From Marinobacter persicus (GTDB lineage: Bacteria; Pseudomonadota; Gammaproteobacteria; Pseudomonadales; Oleiphilaceae): a stretch of DNA of 64,000 nucleotides. The stretch lies in NCBI RefSeq assembly GCF_002934325.1, contig NZ_PTIV01000019.1, positions 1 to 64,000 of the forward strand, given 5' to 3'. This document shows, piece after piece, positions 1 to 5,753 of this stretch (positions are counted from its first letter, which is position 1; each line of letters begins with the position of its first letter). The notes beneath the pieces were generated by a model that was given only the letters and a program-made list of their open reading frames with translations, was not told the DNA's origin and made no database searches. Position numbers and translations under genes: made by a program.

Positions 1-156
1 GCACCAATCAACGAATTTTCGGGTAGCTTCTTCGTCACAAACTCCACGGACGGAGAACTTCATGACTTCTGGATCACTGAGCATTGCGGTGAGCACCGGA
101 ACGTCTTGATGGGACAGCTTCCTTGCAATCAACCTCTCTGTTTCAAACAATGGCAC
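1..156 (-). CDS. GNAT-family N-acetyltransferase, N-terminal part (cassette gene, cut by window edge)
   Basis: Fifty-two codons are visible before the gene runs off the left edge. The start is a GTG at 156 behind an AGGGAGAG ribosome-binding site. The peptide contains ETERLIARKL followed by DVPVLTAMLSDPEVMKF, the usual N-terminal strand and helix of RimJ/RimL-type acetyltransferases, which transfer acetyl from acetyl-CoA to an amine. The acetyl-CoA binding motif would lie outside the window, so the substrate cannot be guessed. The gene follows attC site 171-275 in the reading direction, so it is the next integron cassette in the array. Acetyltransferases are common integron cargo. Family is fairly secure; function is not. 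Confidence 0.75.
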   Translation of the reverse strand, partial: MPLFETERLIARKLSHQDVPVLTAMLSDPEVMKFSVRGVCDEEATRKFVDWC

Positions 157-170
157 CTATCTCTCCCTGT

Positions 171-275
171 GCATAACGCCAATATTAAGCGGCCGACTTG
201 CCGGAGCACCGCGTAGGCAAGGCGGTCCGGTGGAGGCCCGTCAGGGCCGGAACGTACTTGAATGACTGGTTATGC
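171..275 (-). repeat. attC recombination site (59-base element) of the DUF2750 cassette
   Basis: Read on the minus strand the site begins with GCATAAC two bases after the DUF2750 stop codon and ends with GTTATGC just before the GNAT gene. The ends form an imperfect inverted repeat (GCATAACCAG..TTCAAG against GCATAACGCC..ATTAAG). The interior is G+C-rich and can fold. In the excised circular cassette the R'' core GCATAAC would face an R' core made from the cassette's own first bases (TTATGC at 693-688), and the two are exact complements, as cassette theory requires. Confidence 0.82.
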
Positions 276-276
276 T

Positions 277-672
277 TTACTCATACAAAGTGGGCTCATC
301 CCTAAGGCATTGCTCCAAATCCTTGGGCTCCATTACCCAAAAAACCCACTCTTTGTTTGGAAACACTGCCACCTTTACGCCGTCGCTCTCGAAAGTTGGA
401 AGCCAATGAGACAGGAATTCATCTAGCGTGATTTCAACCGCATGATGACCAGGAAAATGCTCATCTACGATTTTCTGAGCATATTCCGGATGCGGCCAAA
501 CAGGGAAATATTCCAATTCATCAGGGGTAATTGGAACCAGCCAACCATCTTCGTTTTTCACACCCCATAGCTGCTGCCAATCAGCAACCTTACCGACAAA
601 ATGAGTGCTTCGATCAGCACTGCTAAGCGCTAATACAGACTCATATTGTTGGGGATTCATTCGATAAGGCAT
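277..672 (-). CDS. DUF2750 domain protein (integron cassette gene)
   Basis: A 131-residue soluble protein. MNPQQYESVLALSSADRSTHFVGKVADW and the later GWLVP..FPVWPHPEYA segment match the DUF2750 family as I know it, whose molecular function is unknown. The start is taken at ATG 672 because AAGGA lies about 7 bases upstream; an in-frame ATG at 660 would remove four residues and one at 699 lies inside the attC site. The stop falls two bases before attC 171-275 and the start follows attC 688-760, so one gene fills cassette 177-693. DUF2750 proteins recur in integron cassettes, from memory. No signal peptide or membrane segment is visible. Confidence 0.82.
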   Translation of the reverse strand: MPYRMNPQQYESVLALSSADRSTHFVGKVADWQQLWGVKNEDGWLVPITPDELEYFPVWPHPEYAQKIVDEHFPGHHAVEITLDEFLSHWLPTFESDGVKVAVFPNKEWVFWVMEPKDLEQCLRDEPTLYE

Positions 673-687
673 GTGATTTCCTTTTGA

Positions 688-760
688 GCATAACGCCATG
701 AATAAGCCGCCAATTTGGAGCGGCAGCGGAAAATTGGTCGGCTTAATTCACTTGTTAGCC
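688..760 (-). repeat. attC recombination site of the 222-residue membrane-protein cassette
   Basis: A compact, textbook-like attC of 73 bases. On the minus strand it runs from GGCTAAC (760-754) to GTTATGC (694-688). Its two halves pair over most of their length: AAGTGAATTAAGCCG with its mirror CGGCTTATTCAT, and CCAATTT with AAATTGG. The R'' core GGCTAAC is the exact complement of GTTAGCC, which is the R' core at the start of this same cassette (1435-1429). The site overlaps the last codons of the upstream gene. Confidence 0.88.
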
Positions 761-1416
761 GCTATGCCCGGCGATTCCGGAGCCGTGACACTTATGTAAA
801 CACTTTCCAATTCACCGGCGAAACCTCCAAGTACACTTGGATCTGAAGTATCTATCTCAGGGGCATTTCCACTGCTGGCATTCAAAACACCGGAGGACGG
901 CATTGCAAAGGTAGCCAAGTATGTTCCCGGCTCTCTAACCGGAACGAGAAATTTAAAACCGCCTTTTCGATACGAAGCAATATGCCCCTTATTAGTTACA
1001 GTGCCACCAATCCGACCATCCTCTGTGATCAGTAAGGTCTCAGGTGTCAATCTGGCGACTGCAGCAAGCTCAGGCTCTGTTCCATTTGTCTCGTAGGAGA
1101 TCTTTATGATGGAGAGAAATGCTTTACTGAAATCATAGTAGTAACCACGGCGGTTAGCCCCTGTGATTTGAACATTCACATTGATGAGATACGGTAAAGC
1201 ACTCGTCGGCTGCTGTTTTGCCGAAACCACAATACCTGGGCCTGAAACATTTTTTCCATCAGCTACGAACTGATTTACTGCCCAGAGTCCGCCACAGATT
1301 GCCGCCACTACCAGAACGATGTGTTGGATAGCGGCAGCTTTCTTCTCGATTTGTTCCCAATCCCATCTTTCTGGCCCTGTCTTGCGAGCTTCGGTTTTCT
1401 TTTTTGTATGAGGCAT
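748..1416 (-). CDS. Unknown membrane-anchored protein (integron cassette gene)
   Basis: A 222-residue protein that I do not recognise. A charged N-terminus (residues 1-28, rich in K, R and E) is followed by one hydrophobic segment at about 30-50 (IVLVVAAICGGLWAV), then a soluble region of about 170 residues with beta-strand-like alternation. This suggests a single-pass inner-membrane protein, probably with the C-terminal domain in the periplasm. The start at ATG 1416 has AAGAAGAG upstream; an in-frame start at 1446 would fall inside attC 1429-1512. The stop lies inside attC 688-760. The gene fills cassette 694-1434 and has no neighbour hinting at its job. Confidence 0.7.
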   Translation of the reverse strand: MPHTKKKTEARKTGPERWDWEQIEKKAAAIQHIVLVVAAICGGLWAVNQFVADGKNVSGPGIVVSAKQQPTSALPYLINVNVQITGANRRGYYYDFSKAFLSIIKISYETNGTEPELAAVARLTPETLLITEDGRIGGTVTNKGHIASYRKGGFKFLVPVREPGTYLATFAMPSSGVLNASSGNAPEIDTSDPSVLGGFAGELESVYISVTAPESPGIAANK

Positions 1417-1428
1417 ATATCTCTTCTT

Positions 1429-1512
1429 GGCTAACGCCGCCAGCATGCGCGGCTACGAAATGGAGGCGGAGCCGCAATGTAGTAGGCGTCGCCGTGCCTG
1501 GCTTGGTTATGT
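1429..1512 (-). repeat. attC recombination site of the 125-residue-protein cassette
   Basis: On the minus strand the site runs from ACATAAC (1512-1506) to GTTAGCC (1435-1429), with a G+C-rich imperfect inverted repeat between (AGCCAGGCACGGCGACG against CGTAGCCGCGCATGCTGGCG). The R'' core ACATAAC is the exact complement of GTTATGT at 1900-1894, the expected first core of this cassette. The stop codon of the upstream gene overlaps the R'' core. Confidence 0.8.
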
Positions 1513-1884
1513 GGCTGGCTCAATTTGCACCGCACCAAGAGCCAGTACCTCAACATTGTGATCTCCGCCAAGAAGCACGTAATGACAAAGGCTTTTTTCC
1601 TCCAGCATCTCTGCTAGTTCTGTCTGGAACTCTTGGCGCCATGAAGAGTCTTCCCAAATGTATGAGCACAACCGTTGCCGATCACGCTCAACGTGAAACC
1701 GCGCGTTCCGATCAAAACTCTCATCACAAATCTTGAGTGCCACTACGCTCTCAAACCAGACGCGCCAACGTTTTTCATCCTCTACAAAAACAGACATTTT
1801 CCCAAGGTGCGCCTCCATTGATACCCAGACGCTCGGGAAGAGATGCGACATGAAAGGTGTTTCCCAAGCTAGAAGTCTGCTCAT
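1507..1884 (-). CDS. Unknown 125-residue protein (integron cassette gene)
   Basis: Not recognised. The predicted product is soluble and rich in W, E and H (VWFESVVALK, SYIWEDSSW, CHYVLLGGDHNVEV), with no signal peptide, no membrane segment and no motif that I can name. The start ATG 1884 is 10 bases after the cassette core GTTATGT and has no good ribosome-binding site; ATG 1851 is an alternative. The stop overlaps attC 1429-1512, which is typical of cassette genes and is the best evidence that the frame is real. It occupies cassette 1435-1899, the last one before the degenerate region. Confidence 0.6.
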   Translation of the reverse strand: MSRLLAWETPFMSHLFPSVWVSMEAHLGKMSVFVEDEKRWRVWFESVVALKICDESFDRNARFHVERDRQRLCSYIWEDSSWRQEFQTELAEMLEEKSLCHYVLLGGDHNVEVLALGAVQIEPAT

Positions 1885-1893
1885 TGCATTACC

Positions 1894-2175
1894 ACATAAC
1901 AGCTAATTATACGAACCCGTTCGTATATCCCAAGTTCGCATAATTCCAGAATTTTCCGAGGAGAATCAGAAGGGCATCCCTGAACGGAAACAGGCACATA
2001 ACACCAATCCACCACGGCTACCGCAGGAGTTATGCGCCCTGTTTTTGAGCCACCCCTGCTCACGTTCTTGGGCGTATAACTCCGCCCGACTCCTTTCCTG
2101 TTTCCAACCTTATCAGAAGGTTATCGGTTTTTCGTTGGCGTTTTGCGTATCCGTTCGTATAACTCCGTCCGGATT
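1894..2175. repeat. Degenerate attC/attI-like core motifs and a 20-bp palindrome
   Basis: No convincing gene lies here. The stretch begins with the cassette core GTTATGT (minus, 1900-1894). Next is a perfect palindrome at 1908-1927, TATACGAACCCGTTCGTATA. Core-like TAACTCC motifs follow: direct copies near 1934 (GTTCGCATAATTCC), 2070 (GGGCGTATAACTCC) and 2153 (GTTCGTATAACTCC), and one inverted copy near 2026-2039 (GGAGTTATGCGCCC). These resemble integron core sites but no full-length attC fold is clear. It could be an eroded attI, remnants of lost cassettes, or a regulator-binding region. Confidence 0.45.
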
Positions 2176-2359
2176 TGATCTGTGCCAAAAAGGTTTTGGG
2201 GCAGTATGCGGAAGCCGAAGGGAGGTCTAGTCAAGGAAAGCGGTAGTAAGATAAAGGGATCAACAGGCAGAAACCAAACTGGCAACGCGAAGCAAACCAG
2301 CTTGAGTGCGCCGGCGTGTAACGAGAGAAATTCAGGGGGAATAGAAGAAGAAAGAAAAA
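2176..2359. other. Intergenic stretch downstream of tRNA-Ser, no gene seen
   Basis: Short frames here lack ribosome-binding sites and recognisable products. The stretch lies just 3' of the tRNA gene, where integrated elements often begin, but I see no second copy of the tRNA 3' end within the window that would mark an attachment site. Confidence 0.4.
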
Positions 2360-2450
2360 TGGCGGTGGGCCAGGGATTCGAACCCCGGGACGGCTACTAA
2401 CCGTCGGCGGTTTTCAAGACCGCTGCATTCAGCCACTCTGCCAGCCCACC
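2360..2450 (-). tRNA. tRNA-Ser (anticodon UGA)
   Basis: A complete class II tRNA of 91 bases including an encoded CCA. The 5' acceptor strand GGTGGGC (2450-2444) pairs with GCCCACC (2370-2364), followed by discriminator G and CCA (2362-2360). The anticodon stem-loop GCGGT-CTTGAAA-ACCGC puts anticodon TGA at 2416-2414. A long variable arm and GGTTCGAATCC T-arm are present, as expected for serine tRNA. It reads UCA and, by wobble, other UCN codons. Confidence 0.95.
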
Positions 2451-2512
2451 GTCTTACTTTTTTCATTGGAAACAACTGCTTGTCTCCGGCCGTCATTGCG
2501 ACAGCGGGGAGA

Positions 2513-2540
2513 ATGATACCGGATCTGCTCTCGCTGTCAA
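2513..2540 (-). promoter_or_regulatory. Sigma-70-type promoter of tRNA-Ser
   Basis: On the minus strand a perfect TTGACA (2540-2535) is followed after 16 bases by TATCAT (2518-2513). The position is about 60 bases upstream of the mature tRNA. Confidence 0.8.
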
Positions 2541-2645
2541 CGCCTCGGCGGAAAAACTGGCGAAATTCCAGCGCCCGGTGGTGTCCGGCGCGAAAAATTA
2601 AACCGTTGTAATGGAATCCATTGCTGGATTTTCTGTCGTAAATGA

Positions 2646-2673
2646 TTGAAAGTCACGCGTTCGACATTATGAT
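2646..2673 (+). promoter_or_regulatory. Probable promoter of yccA
   Basis: TTGAAA (2646-2651) and TATGAT (2668-2673) are separated by 16 bases and lie about 40 bases upstream of the yccA start. It is divergent from the tRNA promoter. Confidence 0.6.
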
Positions 2674-2710
2674 TAGTAACAGCACTCAGTTTCATTAAGC
2701 GGAGAGAATA

Positions 2711-3406
2711 ATGGAAGACAAACGTTTCGGCGTTCAGAACAACCAGGCGACGTATTCGTCAGCCGGTGAAACGGCGCGCGCCGGCATCAGCGATGACGCG
2801 ATGAAGGTCCTGCGCAGCACTTACCTGCTGCTGGGCATGACGCTCGCATTCTCTGCTTTGACGGCGTTCCTGAACATGAACGGAAGCCATCCCGGTTTCA
2901 TTATTACCATCGTGGGCTACCTTGGCCTGCTGTTTGCCACCTATAAGCTGAAGAACAGCGTATGGGGCATCGTAACCACCTTCGCCCTCACCGGCTTCAT
3001 GGGTTACACCCTGGGCCCAATCATCGGTGCCTTCGTGGCTGCTGGCGCGTCCCAGATTGTCGCCCAGGCGCTCACACTGACCGCCGTGGCCTTTGTGGGT
3101 CTGTCTGCCACTGCCATCATCACCAAGAAAGACTTCAGCTTTATGTCCAGCTTCCTGACCGCTGGCGCATTCGTACTGATTGGTGCCATGGTGCTGGCGT
3201 TCATTATGGAAAGCTCCGCACTGCACCTGGCGGTGTCTGCCGGCTTCACCATCTTCGCCTCAATCATGATCCTGTTTGAAACCAGCCAGATCATCAAGGG
3301 CGGCGAGCGTAACTACATCATTGCCACGGTGGGCCTGTATGTGTCCATCTACAACCTGTTCGTGAGCCTGCTGCACCTGCTGGCTGCATTCAGCGGCGAG
3401 GATTAA
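2711..3406 (+). CDS. yccA: Bax inhibitor-1/YccA family inner-membrane protein
   Basis: A 231-residue polytopic protein with about seven hydrophobic segments between residues 35 and 228. The soluble N-terminus (MEDKRFGVQNNQATYSSAGET) and the following VLRSTYLLLGMTLAFSALTAF are typical of YccA. In E. coli, YccA is a substrate and modulator of the FtsH protease in the inner membrane; other BI-1 family members are calcium-leak channels. GGAGAG stands upstream of ATG 2711. It has its own promoter and terminator, so it is monocistronic. The family is secure; the FtsH link is inferred from homologues. Confidence 0.9.
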   Translation: MEDKRFGVQNNQATYSSAGETARAGISDDAMKVLRSTYLLLGMTLAFSALTAFLNMNGSHPGFIITIVGYLGLLFATYKLKNSVWGIVTTFALTGFMGYTLGPIIGAFVAAGASQIVAQALTLTAVAFVGLSATAIITKKDFSFMSSFLTAGAFVLIGAMVLAFIMESSALHLAVSAGFTIFASIMILFETSQIIKGGERNYIIATVGLYVSIYNLFVSLLHLLAAFSGED

Positions 3407-3431
3407 TCAGGGCCTTACAACCCTGACCCAC

Positions 3432-3464
3432 GAAACCCCGGCCTTTGCCGGGGTTTCTGCTTTA
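3432..3464 (+). terminator. Rho-independent terminator after yccA
   Basis: GAAACCCCGGC-CTTT-GCCGGGGTTTC stem-loop followed by TGCTTT, about 25 bases after the yccA stop. Confidence 0.85.
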
Positions 3465-3508
3465 GGTAGACTCCATAACCGACACCCCACCGGACACGAA
3501 CCGAACTC

Positions 3509-3919
3509 ATGTCGACCACCCTTTCCTACACACTGGTGATTACCGGAGCCCCCTGGGCCTCCCAGGCGCCCCAGAGCGCGCTGGCCGTTGCCCGTGAACT
3601 GATACAGGCCAATCACCGGATCGACCGGGTCTTTCTTTACGGTGAAGGCATTCACCTGGCGTCCGCGTTGAGCACCCCACCCTCGGATGAGCGCAACTGG
3701 CCCCGGGAATGGTCGGAATTTCTGGCCGAACATTCCATTCCGGCCGTTGCCTGCGTGGCCTCGGCACTGCGCCGTGGTTTGGTGAATGACGCGGAGCAGG
3801 CCCGTTACGAGCTGCCGGCCAGCAACCTGCGTGCGCCGTTTGAAATTGCCGGACTGGGTGAATGGGTCGAAGGCACCATGAAGTCTGACCGCGTCCTCTA
3901 CTTTCACGGGAGCATTTGA
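3509..3919 (+). CDS. tusD: Sulfurtransferase TusD
   Basis: A 136-residue DsrE-family protein. With TusB and TusC it forms the TusBCD complex, which passes persulfide sulfur from TusA to TusE for 2-thiouridine formation at tRNA position 34 by MnmA. The expected active cysteine is Cys82 in AVACVASALRRG, equivalent to Cys78 of E. coli TusD. The N-terminal YTLVITGAPWASQAPQSAL is the DsrE-fold strand and helix. First gene of tusDCBE; its stop lies 2 bases before the tusC start. No dissimilatory sulfur-oxidation genes are nearby, which favours the tRNA-thiolation role. Confidence 0.9.
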   Translation: MSTTLSYTLVITGAPWASQAPQSALAVARELIQANHRIDRVFLYGEGIHLASALSTPPSDERNWPREWSEFLAEHSIPAVACVASALRRGLVNDAEQARYELPASNLRAPFEIAGLGEWVEGTMKSDRVLYFHGSI

Positions 3920-3921
3920 GT

Positions 3922-4272
3922 ATGAGCACTCTGATTGTGGTGGATCAGGCCCCCTACGGCTCCTGGGCCGGCCGTGAAGCGCTGGACATGACGCTGTCCC
4001 TGGCCGCGTTTGACCAGCCCGCTGCCCTGCTCTTTATCGGCGCCGGCGTAAACTGGCTACGCCAACAACAGGCACCCGAAGGCATTGGCCAGAAGTCCCT
4101 GGAGAAGAACCTGTCGGCCGCGCCCATCTTTGGCGTGGAGACCATCATGGCCAGCGCCAGCGACTGCCAGCGCTATGGGCTGACAGACGCCAATACGCTC
4201 GCCGGCGTGGTAACCGTCGACGACACAAAAGCGGCCATGGCCGGGTACGAACAGGTGGCTTTCGCAGGCTGA
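3922..4272 (+). CDS. tusC: Sulfurtransferase complex subunit TusC
   Basis: A 116-residue DsrF-family subunit of TusBCD. STLIVVDQAPYGSWAGREALDMTLSLAAF is the typical N-terminus; TusC has a structural rather than a catalytic role in the hexamer. ATG 3922 is preferred; a TTG at 3916 in the same frame would overlap the tusD stop and add only two residues. Translation is probably coupled to tusD because the genes are nearly contiguous. Confidence 0.88.
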   Translation: MSTLIVVDQAPYGSWAGREALDMTLSLAAFDQPAALLFIGAGVNWLRQQQAPEGIGQKSLEKNLSAAPIFGVETIMASASDCQRYGLTDANTLAGVVTVDDTKAAMAGYEQVAFAG

Positions 4273-4275
4273 GGA

Positions 4276-4572
4276 ATGAATATGACCAGCACACCCGTAC
4301 AGACTCCAACTCTGCACATTTTGAACAAGGCCCCGGAGCACTCCCGGTTTGCAGCCTGCCTGGGCGCACTATCGCCGGGCGATGTGCTGGTGCTTTCGGA
4401 AAACGCCGTACTGGCGCTGCCGGCCCGGCGGAACGAGCTCCCCGAAGGTACTCTGGCTGTCTCAGCTGATCTCTCGGCCCGCGGTCTGGAAGAAGCCTTT
4501 GCTGCCCAGTCCATCGACTACGCCGAGCTGGTCCGTTTGACCGAACAACACCCACGCATTATCAGTTGGTGA
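4276..4572 (+). CDS. tusB: Sulfurtransferase complex subunit TusB
   Basis: A 98-residue DsrH-family protein, third subunit of TusBCD. LHILNKAPEHSRFAACLGALSPGDVLVLSENAVLA and the C-terminal IISW are family hallmarks. The start could be ATG 4276 or ATG 4282; GAGGA just upstream fits either poorly, and I keep the longer form. It lies 3 bases after tusC and 3 before tusE. Confidence 0.87.
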   Translation: MNMTSTPVQTPTLHILNKAPEHSRFAACLGALSPGDVLVLSENAVLALPARRNELPEGTLAVSADLSARGLEEAFAAQSIDYAELVRLTEQHPRIISW

Positions 4573-4575
4573 CCC

Positions 4576-4902
4576 ATGACCGATTCAGCTATGCCACAAC
4601 GCAACAACGAAGGTTTTCTGGAAGACGCCAGCGCCTGGACGCCGGAGGTGGCCCGGGTGATTGCCGGTGAATCCGACATCGAACTGACCGATAATCACTG
4701 GGAAATCATCGACTTCCTGCGGGATTTTTACAGGGAACACGAGATGTCGCCGCCATCAAACCGACTGTTCGTGAAGGCGGTCAAGGAGCATTTCGGAGAG
4801 GAGAAAGGCAACAGCATCTACCTGATGCAGCTGTTCCCGGGCACGCCGGCGAAAACCGCCTGCCGCATTGCCGGGATGCCACGGCCCACCAACTGTTTGT
4901 AA
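4576..4902 (+). CDS. tusE: Sulfur carrier TusE (DsrC family)
   Basis: A 108-residue DsrC-fold protein that accepts sulfur from TusBCD and hands it to MnmA. The C-terminal arm ends in GMPRPTNCL with the conserved penultimate Cys107. A second cysteine, Cys96 (PAKTACRIAG), lies eleven residues before it, the spacing of the CysB/CysA pair of true DsrC proteins; E. coli TusE has only the last one, from memory. Last gene of tusDCBE, followed by a strong terminator. Without dsrAB nearby, the tRNA role remains the likely one. Confidence 0.9.
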   Translation: MTDSAMPQRNNEGFLEDASAWTPEVARVIAGESDIELTDNHWEIIDFLRDFYREHEMSPPSNRLFVKAVKEHFGEEKGNSIYLMQLFPGTPAKTACRIAGMPRPTNCL

Positions 4903-4925
4903 ACCGGCCAGCCCTACCGAACCAC

Positions 4926-4966
4926 AAAAAAGCCCGCAGGAGCGACAAACTCTCTGCGGGCTTTTG
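4926..4966. terminator. Bidirectional terminator between tusE and nfuA
   Basis: AAAAAGCCCGCAG at the left pairs with CTGCGGGCTTTT at the right. A-rich and T-rich flanks on both sides serve the convergent genes tusE (+) and nfuA (-). Confidence 0.85.
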
Positions 4967-4986
4967 CGTACCAGTGCTGAACAATC

Positions 4987-5574
4987 TTACTGGTAGTAGG
5001 CGTTCTCGGTGTAGGAGTGGTCGGTCACGTCCCGCACTTCGGTGATTTCCGGCACCACTTCCTTCAGTGTTTTCTCAACGCCCTGCTTCAGGGTCAGGCT
5101 CACAGCGGAGCAACCCTGGCAGCCACCGCCGAAGCGCAGCACAGCCACGGACTCATCCACGATGTCCACCAGCTGAACATCGCCACCGTGGGCGGCCAGG
5201 TTCGGGTTGATCTCGGTGGCCAGCACGTAGTTCACTCGGTCCGGCAGGGGCGCGTCGTCGGCGACCTGCGGTACCTTGGCGTTGGGGGCCTTGATGGTCA
5301 GCTGGCCGCCCATCTGGTCCTTGGAATAATCCACGTACGCGTCTTCCAGGAAGGGTACCGAGTTGTGGTCCAGGTAAAGCGTGAACTTCTCCAGATCCAC
5401 CTGCTCGTCGGTCGGGACGATCTCGTTCGGCGGGCAGTACGCCAGACAGGTTTCCGCATTGCGGGTGCCGGGCTGGGTGACGAAAACACGCACGCCCATG
5501 CCTTCAACATCCTGCTTTTCAATAAGTTGAGCAAGGTAGTCTCTTGCTGAATCTGTAACGGTTACCAAAGCCAT
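4987..5574 (-). CDS. nfuA: Fe/S biogenesis protein NfuA
   Basis: A 195-residue protein with a degenerate A-type scaffold domain (about 1-95) and a C-terminal Nfu domain. The cluster-binding motif is [10 protein letters not shown] with Cys152 and Cys155; two monomers bind one [4Fe-4S] cluster and deliver it to apo-proteins such as LipA. Cys43 and Cys47 in the N-terminal domain do not follow the usual A-type pattern, which fits NfuA. Length equals that of the gammaproteobacterial family. Monocistronic and convergent with tusE. Confidence 0.93.
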   Translation of the reverse strand: MALVTVTDSARDYLAQLIEKQDVEGMGVRVFVTQPGTRNAETCLAYCPPNEIVPTDEQVDLEKFTLYLDHNSVPFLEDAYVDYSKDQMGGQLTIKAPNAKVPQVADDAPLPDRVNYVLATEINPNLAAHGGDVQLVDIVDESVAVLRFGGGCQGCSAVSLTLKQGVEKTLKEVVPEITEVRDVTDHSYTENAYYQ

Positions 5575-5693
5575 GCTTCCTACCTGTTATCGAATTTACC
5601 CTCATTTTAAGAGAGTTCGCAGTAACTTAAAAGACCAAGTAAAATAGTCGGGCTTTAATGGGATAATCAATTGCACGTATTTCCCGCTTTTTT

Positions 5694-5701
5694 GCTATGA
5701 T
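5694..5701 (+). promoter_or_regulatory. Extended -10 promoter element of metH
   Basis: GC-TATGAT with the TG extension (TTGCTATGAT, 5692-5701). TTGCAC at 5671-5676 is a possible but widely spaced -35 (19 bases). No cobalamin or SAM/SAH riboswitch consensus is seen in the leader of about 50 bases. Confidence 0.5.
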
Positions 5702-5753
5702 TCCGCGCCATTAACGTTAAAAAGCCGTTACACACGATATCCGGAAGAATTCT

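Noticed and set aside
1881..2063. Short minus-strand frame upstream of the cassette array
   Set aside because: It overlaps the degenerate core motifs, has no ribosome-binding site and resembles nothing.
2176..2450. Attachment site of a genomic island at the tRNA-Ser 3' end
   Set aside because: No direct repeat of the tRNA 3' end is present within the window and no phage-type integrase is seen.
5575..5753. Cobalamin or SAH riboswitch before metH
   Set aside because: The leader is too short and no B12-box or SAH-riboswitch sequence is seen; only a promoter is supported.
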